A DNA stretch of 64,000 bases from Sneathiella limimaris (GTDB lineage: Bacteria > Pseudomonadota > Alphaproteobacteria > Sneathiellales > Sneathiellaceae), in NCBI RefSeq assembly GCF_012932565.1, contig NZ_JABBYJ010000001.1, positions 62,001 to 126,000 on the forward strand, given 5' to 3'. Below the pieces are notes generated by a model. That model saw nothing but the letters and a program-made list of their open reading frames with translations. It searched no databases and was not told where the DNA came from. The first letter of the stretch is position 1. Each line of letters opens with the position of its first letter. The position numbers were made by a program, and so were the translations under genes. Shown here in pieces: positions 55,125 to 63,567 of this stretch.

Positions 55125-55973
55125 ATGACACTCACCATCGTCAGTGAGCAAAAAGCCTTTGGTGGCACTCAAGGTGTCTACAAGCACCCATCAAGAGAAA
55201 CTGGCTGCGATATGGAATTCAGTGTGTTTCTCCCAAGCGCTGCTAAATCCCAAAAGGTACCGGTTCTGTATTATCTGTCGGGACTAACCTGTACGCAGGA
55301 AAATGCAACTACAAAAGCCGGTTTCCAGAAGTATGCGGAGTTACACTCGATCGCCATCGTTTGCCCCGATACCAGCCCACGCGGATTAGGCTATGCTGGT
55401 GAAGACGATGATTATGACTTTGGGACAGGGGCTGGATTTTACCTGAACGCAACTGAAGATCCCTGGAAAAATGGCTACAGGATGTATGCCTATTGTGTTG
55501 AAGAACTGCCAGAATTCATTGCTCAAAATTTCAATATTCATACCGATATAGCGGGTATTACAGGTCATTCGATGGGCGGCCATGGAGCGTTGACGATCGC
55601 CCTCAAAAACCCTGAGCGGTACAAGTCAGTCTCAGCCTTTGCCCCGATTGTCGCGCCTACACAAGTTCCGTGGGGCCAGAAGATTTTTAAGGGCTATTTA
55701 GGTGCCGACACTTCCACCTGGAGCCAGTATGATGCAACGGAACTGATCAAAGCAGGAAAACGATTTAACGGAAACATCTTGATTGATCAGGGAGATGCCG
55801 ATCCCTTCTACAAAGACCAGCTAAAACCAGAGCGCTTTGTTGAGGCCTGCAAAGACGCGGGCCAGCAGGTAAATTTACGGATCCAGCCGGGCTATGACCA
55901 CAGCTACTACCTGATGGCAACTTTCATGGAAGATCACATCGCACATCATGCGGCAATACTAAATTCACAATGA
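55125..55973 (+). CDS. fghA: S-formylglutathione hydrolase
   Basis: A 282-aa serine hydrolase. The family opening EQKAFGGTQGVYKHPSRETGCDMEFSVFLP and YYLSGLTCTQENATTKAGFQKYA are near identical in pattern to FghA/FrmB. The nucleophile is in GITGHSMGGHGALTIALKNP near residue 149, Asp in LIDQGDADPFYKDQ near 225 and His in GYDHSYYLMATFMEDHI near 258. It hydrolyses S-formylglutathione to formate and glutathione, completing the step begun by the upstream dehydrogenase. Confidence 0.95.
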   Translation: MTLTIVSEQKAFGGTQGVYKHPSRETGCDMEFSVFLPSAAKSQKVPVLYYLSGLTCTQENATTKAGFQKYAELHSIAIVCPDTSPRGLGYAGEDDDYDFGTGAGFYLNATEDPWKNGYRMYAYCVEELPEFIAQNFNIHTDIAGITGHSMGGHGALTIALKNPERYKSVSAFAPIVAPTQVPWGQKIFKGYLGADTSTWSQYDATELIKAGKRFNGNILIDQGDADPFYKDQLKPERFVEACKDAGQQVNLRIQPGYDHSYYLMATFMEDHIAHHAAILNSQ

Positions 55974-56116
55974 CTTTCCTATAATTTAAATAAATATAAA
56001 TTTTTTACAGAGAGATTGAGCACTAACAGGAAAAAATCAATTAATCATTTTATAAACAGTAGTATTTAGTAAATTAGCTTGACTAGATTACTATAACCAT
56101 AAGGTTAAATTCTAAA

Positions 56117-57076
56117 ATGCCGGGCAACATTCAAGAAAATGGCGATTTGATCGAATTATCCATAATAATAGTAAGTTACAACACATGCACCATGACTTTA
56201 AAGTGCATCAAAACAGTCTTTCAACAAACGCATGATACAAAATATGAGGTCATTGTTTATGACAATGATTCCAGTGACAATTCAGCAGATCAGATTGCTA
56301 AGGTGTATGGCGATAAAGTCAAACTAATTCAAGGAAAGAAAAATATTGGGTTTGCTGCAGCTAACAATGCAGCGATCAAGGAAGCAAATGGTAATTTAAT
56401 ACTGCTACTGAATCCAGATACAGAAGTCCTAGACTCAGCAATTGACAAGTTGTTGTCATTCAGAAATCAACACCCGAAAGCTCTAATTTGGGGCGGGAAA
56501 ACAGTGTTTGAAAACAAGGACCTTAACCCATCTTCTTGTTGGTCAAAACAATCTCTATGGAGCCTAATTAGCCAAGCATTCGGTCTTAGCTCATTGTTTC
56601 GCAAATCAACTCTATTCAACTCAGAAGGCATTGGGGGTTGGGATCGCGATGGAGTTAGACAGGTGGATATTGTTTCTGGTTGTTTCTTCTTAATCGAAAA
56701 AGACTTTTGGGATAAGCTGAACGGCTTTCATCCAGATTTCTTTATGTACGGAGAAGAAGCGGATTTTTGTCTGAGAGCGGCCAAAGCTGGTGCAAAACCT
56801 ATGGTAACTTCGGATGCAGTTATTATTCATCATGGTGGAGCTTCAGAAACTGTTCCTGCAGACAAGCTAGTTAAGCTTATCAAAGCCAAAATGTGCTTAA
56901 TAGATAAACATTTTTCTTCACTCTCTAAACCTGTTGGAAAAACTTTGTTGGCGATGTGGCCCTTTTCCCGAATGTTAGCGCACAAGGTCTTGTCGTTACT
57001 CCGCAGCCCTAAGCATAATGAAAAAAAATCCGTGTGGGAAAAAGTTTGGCAACGAAGACAAGAATGGATGATCTAG
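56117..57076 (+). CDS. Glycosyltransferase family 2 (rhamnosyltransferase-like)
   Basis: A 319-aa GT-A fold transferase. The N-terminus ELSIIIVSYNTCTMTLKCIKTVFQQT, YDNDSSDNS near residue 54, KNIGFAAANNAAIKEANGNLILLLNPDTEVL near 75-105 (the DxD region is NPDTE) and FHPDFFMYGEEADFCLRAAKAG near 210 are the WbbL-like signature. It would add a sugar to a polysaccharide or lipid-linked glycan. It is isolated, without other glycan genes, and markedly AT-rich in itself and upstream compared with its neighbours, hinting at acquisition by transfer. It overlaps the convergent EamA gene by 4 bp. Confidence 0.9.
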   Translation: MPGNIQENGDLIELSIIIVSYNTCTMTLKCIKTVFQQTHDTKYEVIVYDNDSSDNSADQIAKVYGDKVKLIQGKKNIGFAAANNAAIKEANGNLILLLNPDTEVLDSAIDKLLSFRNQHPKALIWGGKTVFENKDLNPSSCWSKQSLWSLISQAFGLSSLFRKSTLFNSEGIGGWDRDGVRQVDIVSGCFFLIEKDFWDKLNGFHPDFFMYGEEADFCLRAAKAGAKPMVTSDAVIIHHGGASETVPADKLVKLIKAKMCLIDKHFSSLSKPVGKTLLAMWPFSRMLAHKVLSLLRSPKHNEKKSVWEKVWQRRQEWMI

Positions 57077-57999
57077 CCAGAAATCTTTGCTTCGCGTTTC
57101 CGAGCTTTGGCTTCTCTTTGAAAGATGTAGAGGGTGGAAGCAACAATGATCAGTGCACCCGCAACCATTGTCAGGGTGGGAACCTCGGCAAACAGGAAAT
57201 AAGCGAATATGCCTGAAAAGATGAGGCGCATATAGTCAAACGGAGAGACGGCTGTTGCCTCACCTACTCTCAGTGCGCGGATCATGCAGAAATTCCCACC
57301 AGCTCCAAACGCGGATGCGCCCAGAAGAACCAGAATATCTTCCCAGCTGGGGGTGATCCAGACCTGACTGGCTGGAATAGCCGTCAGAAATGTCCCGAAC
57401 AAACCAAAGTAAAACATAATGGTGATAGAGCCTTCGGTTTGGGACAATTTTTTCAAAAAGACCGAAACAAAAGCCACCATAAAAGCACTAAACAAGCCAA
57501 CGGCAGAGGCGAACCCCACATCTGCATTGGCTTGCATCATGATCACAACGCCAATAAACCCGACAAAGGTTGCCGTCCAGCGCCGCCAACGTACGACCTC
57601 CCCAAGCAGGAGAACGGCAAGAATAATCAAAAACAAAGGACGCGTGAAAGAGAGAGCGACCGCATCTGCAAGCGGCATATGCGTGATCGCATAATAAGCG
57701 GACAGCATCGCCGTTATCCCCACCAGTGTCCGAACAAAATGTAGACCGAGACGAGATGTCCGAACACTCAGAATACCGTTATAGAACACAAAAGGCAGTA
57801 CAGCGATAAGGCCGAAAAAAGCTCTGAAAAAACCAATCTGGAAACTGTCCATATGTTGCCCGGCATACTTGACCCCAAGGCTCATAACCGAAAAAAGAAG
57901 GCTGCCAAAAAGCATCCAGAGTGCTCCTCGGACATTTCCCGGCAGGATTGACATCTTGGAGTTCAGCTCCCCCAATCTTAGCGCCGCAGATTTACCCAT
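57073..57999 (-). CDS. EamA family (DMT) transporter, copy 1
   Basis: A 308-aa drug/metabolite-type exporter with two EamA repeats, ten hydrophobic segments in all. GALWMLFGSLLFSVMSLGVKYAGQHMDSFQIGFFRAFFGL opens repeat 1 and ADAVALSFTRPLFLIILAVLLLGEVV marks its end. The second repeat contains RALRVGEATAVSPFDYMRLIFSGIFAYFLFAEVPT. The frame is open to 58203, overlapping the upstream gene, but the ATG at 57999 with GGGGCCGG before it gives a length like its neighbour. The substrate is unknown. Confidence 0.9.
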   Translation of the reverse strand: MGKSAALRLGELNSKMSILPGNVRGALWMLFGSLLFSVMSLGVKYAGQHMDSFQIGFFRAFFGLIAVLPFVFYNGILSVRTSRLGLHFVRTLVGITAMLSAYYAITHMPLADAVALSFTRPLFLIILAVLLLGEVVRWRRWTATFVGFIGVVIMMQANADVGFASAVGLFSAFMVAFVSVFLKKLSQTEGSITIMFYFGLFGTFLTAIPASQVWITPSWEDILVLLGASAFGAGGNFCMIRALRVGEATAVSPFDYMRLIFSGIFAYFLFAEVPTLTMVAGALIIVASTLYIFQREAKARKREAKISG

Positions 58000-58024
58000 T
58001 ATGATCCGGCCCCTGGAAACTTTC

Positions 58025-58954
58025 TCATCCGACAGCCGCATTCTTGCTTTGCGGTTCTGACTGGCCTTTCTTGGCTTCCCGCATGGCGATATACACCGAA
58101 GAGGCGAAGATAACTGCAGCCCCGATCCAGACATAGACGTCCGGCTCCTGCGCAAAGAAAATAAAGCCAATAATCGCTGAAAAAACAAGACGAGAGAAAT
58201 CAAATGGCATTACAAAAGTCGCATCAGCGACGGCATAAGCCCGGGTCATAAACAAATGTCCAAAAGTCCCACACAACCCCATAGCAGCGACAATGATCAA
58301 GTCTTCCAAAGTTGGCATCTGCCAAACAAACAAAGCCGGGACAAGTGACATTGGTAAAATAATTAGCTGCACCCAGGCGACCATGGCAGGTGTGCTTTCA
58401 GTCCGGGCCAGCATTTTCACACATGTAATGGAGCAGGCCATCGTCACAGCTGCAAAGAGGGCGAGATATGTTCCTGCGCTTGGCTCAATTGCACCTGGAC
58501 GCAGAATGATCATTGCACCAATAAAGCCAACCGCGATTGCTGCCCACCGCCTGATGCGGACAACTTCATGCAACACGACAATTGCTAAGATAGTCCCAAA
58601 AATTGGCGCCGTAAAATTCAAAGCAACGGCTTCAGCCAGAGGAATAATGGTCACAGCAGCAAACCAGGAGACCATTGAAACGAACCCAAATATGCTTCGA
58701 ACAGCATAAAGACCCGGCCTTTTCGTCTTCATGGCACTGACGCCATTTTTCATAAACCAGGGGATCAACACAACTAAGCCGGCCAAATTGCGCAAGAAAA
58801 CAATTTCCAGCACATGCATCCCGGTGTCAGACAAATATTTTATAAATCCGCCCAACCCTGCGAGGAAGAAGCACCCAATCACCATGAGAATAGCGGCTTG
58901 AATTGCGGCAGGGGCATTTGTAAAGGGACGGATCGAAGAACGCATCGATATCAT
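58025..58954 (-). CDS. EamA family (DMT) transporter, copy 2
   Basis: A 309-aa DMT exporter, a tandem paralogue of the next gene downstream. The same landmarks occur: FFLAGLGGFIKYLSDTGMHVLEIVFLRNLAGL, LAEAVALNFTAPIFGTILAIVVLHEVVRIRRW, and TRAYAVADATFVMPFDFSRLVFSAIIGFIFFAQEPDVY. Ten hydrophobic segments fit the fold. The two copies are separated by 25 bp and share residues along their whole length, so they arose by duplication. Export of an amino acid or metabolite is typical of the family; the ligand is unproven. Confidence 0.9.
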   Translation of the reverse strand: MISMRSSIRPFTNAPAAIQAAILMVIGCFFLAGLGGFIKYLSDTGMHVLEIVFLRNLAGLVVLIPWFMKNGVSAMKTKRPGLYAVRSIFGFVSMVSWFAAVTIIPLAEAVALNFTAPIFGTILAIVVLHEVVRIRRWAAIAVGFIGAMIILRPGAIEPSAGTYLALFAAVTMACSITCVKMLARTESTPAMVAWVQLIILPMSLVPALFVWQMPTLEDLIIVAAMGLCGTFGHLFMTRAYAVADATFVMPFDFSRLVFSAIIGFIFFAQEPDVYVWIGAAVIFASSVYIAMREAKKGQSEPQSKNAAVG

Positions 58955-59112
58955 AGCCTCAGGATAGTACGCTTGCTCATGGATTTAAATAGTTATGTTT
59001 GCAGAGCAGCCCTGCGTTTTTTCGAGGTACTATATTCATAAAATCTCATTTTTTTCTTTTTTATAAGTTTTTGGACTATATTTTCATATGAGAACAAAAA
59101 ACCAGAGACAGT

Positions 59113-59811
59113 ATGCCAATAAAGATTTTGACAATTATTACCCTATACCTCTGCAGCTATCAGGTAAAGGCAGCTGATATTGTGATGGCGGATGTCACTG
59201 GCATTCATGGGAAACAAATCGGATCCTACAACGGGGCCGTCGGAGGCGTTTTTAAAGCCCTAAAAAACTATATTGAGACACAGACAGACCTAACTTTTCA
59301 GCCCATGAACGCTCCGCGAGCTTACCGATTATTTTACATCAATAAAGTTCAATGCGTAACACCAGGTTCGGTAGATGTGAACGTGGAAGAAAAGAAAATT
59401 GTGGGTAGCAAACCTTTGGCTACCGTAAGATGGGTTGTTTTCTCTAACTCAAAGCCAATTGTTGATAATTTGAAGGGCTTCGAAGATTTATTAATCGGAA
59501 TTCCTTACGATAAAGATGGCATGCAAAATATCCTCCCCGAAGGAAACTACAATTATGTGGTTAATCACGACAATTATCGTCTTGCCAATCAATTAAAAAG
59601 AGGGCGGATCGATGCGATGATCATGGTTTGGGAAGAGTACCAATCCCTTGTTCGGGATTATGGTGAGTTCAAAGATTTCTTAAACGCCCATGAAACCCCG
59701 CTATATGTGCAGAAACTTGGCGTAATCTGTAATCAGGGGCCAAAAAGCAAATACATAATTGATACCGTCAATGAATTTGCAAAGTTTGAACCCTCCGCCC
59801 TCTCCAATTAG
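59113..59811 (+). CDS. Orphan periplasmic substrate-binding-like protein (SBP_bac_3 type)
   Basis: A 232-aa exported protein with signal peptide MPIKILTIITLYLCSYQVKA. The rest looks like a type 2 periplasmic binding fold: VGGVFKALKNYIETQTDLTFQPMNAPRAYRLFYINKVQCVTPGS near residues 43-88, then VRWVVFSNSKPIVDNLKGFEDLLIGIPYDKDG. LANQLKRGRIDAMIMVWEEYQSLV near 160 is the typical second-lobe helix. No ABC or sensor partner adjoins it. It is more AT-rich than its surroundings. A cytoplasmic role is unlikely; the ligand is unknown. The match to the family is moderate only. Confidence 0.7.
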   Translation: MPIKILTIITLYLCSYQVKAADIVMADVTGIHGKQIGSYNGAVGGVFKALKNYIETQTDLTFQPMNAPRAYRLFYINKVQCVTPGSVDVNVEEKKIVGSKPLATVRWVVFSNSKPIVDNLKGFEDLLIGIPYDKDGMQNILPEGNYNYVVNHDNYRLANQLKRGRIDAMIMVWEEYQSLVRDYGEFKDFLNAHETPLYVQKLGVICNQGPKSKYIIDTVNEFAKFEPSALSN

Positions 59812-59928
59812 CTCTTACCAAAATTGCCGTCTCTTCTTGCCTAGATTTCATTTCCCTAATACGTTCAGAATATAAGCTAACCACCTCAGAAATAAGAAAC
59901 AGCAAAAGATTTTGGGAGCCTCGTCAGA

Positions 59929-60726
59929 ATGAATAAACGCGCAACGATTTATCACATACCAGTTTGCCCTTTCTCCCAACGGCTTGAGATTTTATTGGCG
60001 CTGAAGGGAATGGAAGATGCATTGGAATTCAAGGTAGTGGACATCACTAAACCCAGAGATCCGGAATTGCTGGCTAAGACAGATGGAACCACCGCATTAC
60101 CAGTACTGGAAACACCAGATGGAGAGATATTAAAAGAAAGCCTTGTTCTCTTAACATATCTGGATGAAGTCCTTGGGTCCAAGCAGATCAGGAGAGCGTC
60201 CCCCTATAAGCATGCAATCGAAAATCTAATGATTGCGAATGAAGGCGCCTTTACAACAACTGGGTACCTATTTGTGATGAACCAGGACGATAACGAACGG
60301 GCAGCGCTAAGAGAAAAACTGTTAGGTCACTACGCTGATTTCAACAAATTTCTGATGAAGTACAACCCTGATGGCACCTATCTGTTTGATGACTTTGGCT
60401 TGGCCGAGACAGTATATACACCTATGTTCATGCGGTTCTGGTTTCTTGAATATTATGAAGATTTCCACATCCCTGAAACAGACGATTTTGCACGCGTTAA
60501 AAAATGGCATTCAGCCTGCCTGGAACACCCAGCCGCTCAACAAGTTTGCAAAGAAGAAATCGTGAAACTTTATTATGACTACGCCCGCGGGTTTGGGAAC
60601 GGAGCACTACCTGAAGGCAGATCGGTATCAAGCTTTAACTTTAAGCCAGACTGGAAACATCGTCCCTGGCCACCCCAGAACAAGTTCCAGTTTGCCTCCG
60701 ATGCAGATTTAGGACTGACCCAATAA
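59929..60726 (+). CDS. Glutathione S-transferase family protein
   Basis: A 265-aa GST. The N-terminal thioredoxin-like domain reads IYHIPVCPFSQRLEILLALKGMEDALEFKVVDITKPRDPELL with a Cys-Pro active site. GTTALPVLETPDGEILKESLVLLTYLDEVLG (cis-Pro and glutathione-binding Glu-Ser) follows near residue 45. The rest is the helical C-terminal domain (HAIENLMIANEGAF...). The Cys in the active site points to the omega/lambda or GSTO type, which acts by thiol transfer rather than conjugation. GGGAG lies upstream of the ATG. A terminator follows. Confidence 0.9.
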   Translation: MNKRATIYHIPVCPFSQRLEILLALKGMEDALEFKVVDITKPRDPELLAKTDGTTALPVLETPDGEILKESLVLLTYLDEVLGSKQIRRASPYKHAIENLMIANEGAFTTTGYLFVMNQDDNERAALREKLLGHYADFNKFLMKYNPDGTYLFDDFGLAETVYTPMFMRFWFLEYYEDFHIPETDDFARVKKWHSACLEHPAAQQVCKEEIVKLYYDYARGFGNGALPEGRSVSSFNFKPDWKHRPWPPQNKFQFASDADLGLTQ

Positions 60727-60732
60727 TAATAA

Positions 60733-60758
60733 AAAGCCCGGTCATGAAACCGGGCTTT
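60733..60758. terminator. Bidirectional intrinsic terminator
   Basis: AAAGCCCGGT (60733-60742) pairs with ACCGGGCTTT (60749-60758) around a 6-nt loop, between the convergent GST and CoA-transferase genes. T-runs are short on the plus strand and longer on the minus strand. Confidence 0.85.
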
Positions 60759-60791
60759 AAATGTTTTCTGTTAGATTTTGATACCGTTCAG

Positions 60792-61424
60792 TTACTGAAC
60801 AATATTGGCTTCTGTTTTTGCCAGAACCTCGTCCATGGTCACATCCGGTGCCAGTTCTACGACTTTCAAGCCGCCTTCTACCACATCGAACACACCTAGA
60901 TTAGTGATAATCCTGTCTACCACTGCTTTACCAGTTAGTGGCAGTGTACATTCTTTCAAAAGCTTGCTTTCACCTGCTTTATTGGCATGGTCCATGATAA
61001 TCACGACGCGCTTCACGCCGGCAACCAAGTCCATTGCACCGCCCATTCCCTTGACGAGCTTTCCTGGAATCATCCAGTTTGCCAGATCTCCTTTTTCGGA
61101 GACTTCCATCGCACCCAAAATTGAAAGCGCAATATGTCCACCACGTATCATGGCAAAGCTATCAGCGGAGTTAAAATAACTGGTACGATTCAGCTCAGTA
61201 ATAGTCTGCTTCCCTGCATTAATGAGGTCAGCGTCAATCTCATCCTCTGTTGGAAAAGGTCCCATGCCAAGCATGCCATTTTCTGATTGCAAGGTTACAT
61301 CAACCCCATCAGGGATATAGTTGGACACAAGTGTGGGAATACCAATTCCCAGATTTACGTAGGTTCCGTCTTCCAGTTCCTGTGCTGCGCGGGCAGCCAT
61401 TTGATTACGATCCCAAGGCATCAT
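60792..61424 (-). CDS. scoB: 3-oxoacid CoA-transferase subunit B
   Basis: A 210-aa beta subunit of a class I CoA-transferase. [34 protein letters not shown] is the family opening. The catalytic Glu is in [16 protein letters not shown] near residue 49, and [52 protein letters not shown] follows. The enzyme moves CoA from succinyl-CoA (or acetyl-CoA) to acetoacetate or another 3-oxoacid. GGAG lies before the double ATG; the first is annotated. Subunit A is encoded 10 bp upstream. Confidence 0.95.
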   Translation of the reverse strand: MMPWDRNQMAARAAQELEDGTYVNLGIGIPTLVSNYIPDGVDVTLQSENGMLGMGPFPTEDEIDADLINAGKQTITELNRTSYFNSADSFAMIRGGHIALSILGAMEVSEKGDLANWMIPGKLVKGMGGAMDLVAGVKRVVIIMDHANKAGESKLLKECTLPLTGKAVVDRIITNLGVFDVVEGGLKVVELAPDVTMDEVLAKTEANIVQ

Positions 61425-61434
61425 TTATCTCCTT

Positions 61435-62133
61435 TCAGGCTTCCCGAATAGTCCGCTGTTCAATCCGTTTTTCGTGCTCTCCTTTAAGGATCCGCTGCAC
61501 GAATACGCTCGGCGTGTGAATATTGTCTGGATCCAAAGACCCGAGAGGAACAATCTCTTCAACTTCAGCAACAGTCACTTTTCCGCATGTTGCTGCCATC
61601 GGATTAAAGTTGCGGGCAGTTTTCCGATAAACAAGGTTTCCGTGATCGTCACCTTTCCATGCCTTTACAATAGCAAGGTCTGCAACAATACCCCGTTCAA
61701 GGATATAGGTTTCCCCATCAAAGACCTTTTCTTCTTTGCCTTCGGCAATCAGTGTACCAACCCCTGTTTTTGTATAAAACCCAGGAATACCGGCACCACC
61801 AGCACGCATCCGTTCAGCAAGCGTTCCTTGTGGATTGAATTCAAGCTCTAGTTCTCCGGACAGATATTGGCGCATAAATTCTGCATTTTCACCAACATAG
61901 GAAGAGACCATCTTCTTCACTTGCTTGGTTTGCAGCAACAAGCCCAGCCCGAAATCATCGACACCAGCGTTATTGGAGTAAACGGTGAGATCCTTAACAC
62001 CAGAATCCCGAATAGCAGTGATCAAATTTTCCGGGATACCACAAAGGCCAAAACCACCGGCTGCGATGGTCATCCCATCAAACAGAAGGCCGTCCAGCGC
62101 ACTTGCGGCATTTTCATATAACTTATTTGCCAT
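61435..62133 (-). CDS. scoA: 3-oxoacid CoA-transferase subunit A
   Basis: A 232-aa alpha subunit. It opens with the CoA-binding [101 protein letters not shown] near residue 78 and [28 protein letters not shown] near 170 are signatures. It forms the A2B2 enzyme with subunit B. Together they open ketone-body or 3-oxoacid breakdown. No thiolase gene adjoins them in this window. Confidence 0.95.
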   Translation of the reverse strand: MANKLYENAASALDGLLFDGMTIAAGGFGLCGIPENLITAIRDSGVKDLTVYSNNAGVDDFGLGLLLQTKQVKKMVSSYVGENAEFMRQYLSGELELEFNPQGTLAERMRAGGAGIPGFYTKTGVGTLIAEGKEEKVFDGETYILERGIVADLAIVKAWKGDDHGNLVYRKTARNFNPMAATCGKVTVAEVEEIVPLGSLDPDNIHTPSVFVQRILKGEHEKRIEQRTIREA

Positions 62134-62305
62134 TAGTGATGACTCCTACCTTACCCTATTTCTGTGTACAGTTTCGTTTTCCTAGCCCATCGGCCAGTCT
62201 GCGGACCGCGAACTGGTCACTGCACATGTGAGTTCGGGGCAGATCATAACCATATTAATCAGGATTGGAAATGTCCTTTTTTCGCAACTGCACACTGACA
62301 AAATG

Positions 62306-63559
62306 TCAATCAGAGTTGAGCCTCGAAGACTTCAGCCAAAGAATGTTCCACCCGTTTAACAATTTGAAAAAGGGAGCGAAAAGACTTCGAAACTTTTCCC
62401 AATTCAAATTCAATTCAGACTGAATATCTGAAAGCGTCCGAACACCATCAATCAATGCAACGATCTCGGCACTCTTCTCCGGTAAGGAAAACTCAATTTG
62501 TTCCCCATCGAAGGTAATCGGAAATTTGTTTTTTCCCTTAAATGCAGCGGCTAAAGCCTCTGGAGGGTTCCCTCTTTTCAGGACGGGAATCATTCCAGGT
62601 TCTATGCTTGCAACATTGGGACGGGCTGAGTCTTTCAGGACATAGAAAAGGTGAATTTTCTGGGTCCCACTCATATTTTCCGCCAATGCCGCTCGCTCTT
62701 CTGGCTTAAGCTCTCGGGCTCGCTTGATCAGGTCTTTGTCTTTTAGATAAGTAACCGGATCATATTTTACGGGCTCAATGAACGTGATTAGCTGAAGACC
62801 TGCAGATTGAACAAAGTCATAGACTTCAGGAACCGTATAGCTGCGATCTCTGGGATGCAGAAGCAGGTCAAAAAAAGCTGCGTCTTCTCCCAGTTTATGG
62901 TCTCCAACAAAAGGATTCCGAACAAGCCAGTTTGTCGATGGCAACTGCTCTACAAAGGTTTTGGCCAAAGGAACCTGTTTCTTTTGAGGAAGATCGCGGG
63001 TCAACATCTTCAAGGCGTCCTGGACATGATAAACGCCTGTCCGCCCCAGCGTGGCATAAACCATCAGACCCATACCACCTTCGTCGGTCAATACAGCCTC
63101 TAAAGCCTTTAAACCTTCTTCCGGGTCTTCCAAATGATGAAGAACCCCGCAGCAATCTATGTAGTCAAAGGGCTCAAACCCCATTGACGGAAGCTCAAGA
63201 AGGGAACCTGTATGAAACTCCATATTTTGAAGCCCCCTCACTTTTGCACGGGCTTCAACCACCTTGCGACTAGCTGTTGAGAGGTCCAGGTAGGTTACTG
63301 TTCCAGCATTTCCGTGATCGGCTAGCTGTTGCGCCAGCATGATCGCAGCATCGCCGGTTCCCCCACCCGCAACAAGCGCTCTGAAGGGTTTGGAAAAATC
63401 TCTTTTTCCGCCAAAAAGGTAGTGATTAACCTCTTCCAGATTACTGGGACTACCGAAGATTAAACGTTTTCGCTCATCTTCAGGATCGCGAGGTGGATAG
63501 GGAAAGTCCTCATACTGGTTTTTGACCGCTTGGTCTCTCCCTTTCCGTCCTTTAGCCAC
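62306..63559 (-). CDS. Class I SAM-dependent methyltransferase with C-terminal PqqD-like segment
   Basis: A 417-aa protein. A Rossmann methyltransferase domain covers roughly residues 45-170: FRALVAGGGTGDAAIMLAQQL is motif I, VTYLDLSTASRKVVEARAKV motif II and DYIDCCGVLHHLEDPEEGLKALEAVL motif IV. After a linker of about 180 residues, the C-terminus (EFSLPEKSAEIVALIDGVRTLSDIQSELNLNWEKFRSLFAPFFKLLNGW) resembles a PqqD-like winged helix. It begins 8 bp after the quinone-oxidoreductase-like gene. Substrate and pathway are unknown. Confidence 0.85.
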   Translation of the reverse strand: MAKGRKGRDQAVKNQYEDFPYPPRDPEDERKRLIFGSPSNLEEVNHYLFGGKRDFSKPFRALVAGGGTGDAAIMLAQQLADHGNAGTVTYLDLSTASRKVVEARAKVRGLQNMEFHTGSLLELPSMGFEPFDYIDCCGVLHHLEDPEEGLKALEAVLTDEGGMGLMVYATLGRTGVYHVQDALKMLTRDLPQKKQVPLAKTFVEQLPSTNWLVRNPFVGDHKLGEDAAFFDLLLHPRDRSYTVPEVYDFVQSAGLQLITFIEPVKYDPVTYLKDKDLIKRARELKPEERAALAENMSGTQKIHLFYVLKDSARPNVASIEPGMIPVLKRGNPPEALAAAFKGKNKFPITFDGEQIEFSLPEKSAEIVALIDGVRTLSDIQSELNLNWEKFRSLFAPFFKLLNGWNILWLKSSRLNSD

Positions 63560-63567
63560 AGATCTAC

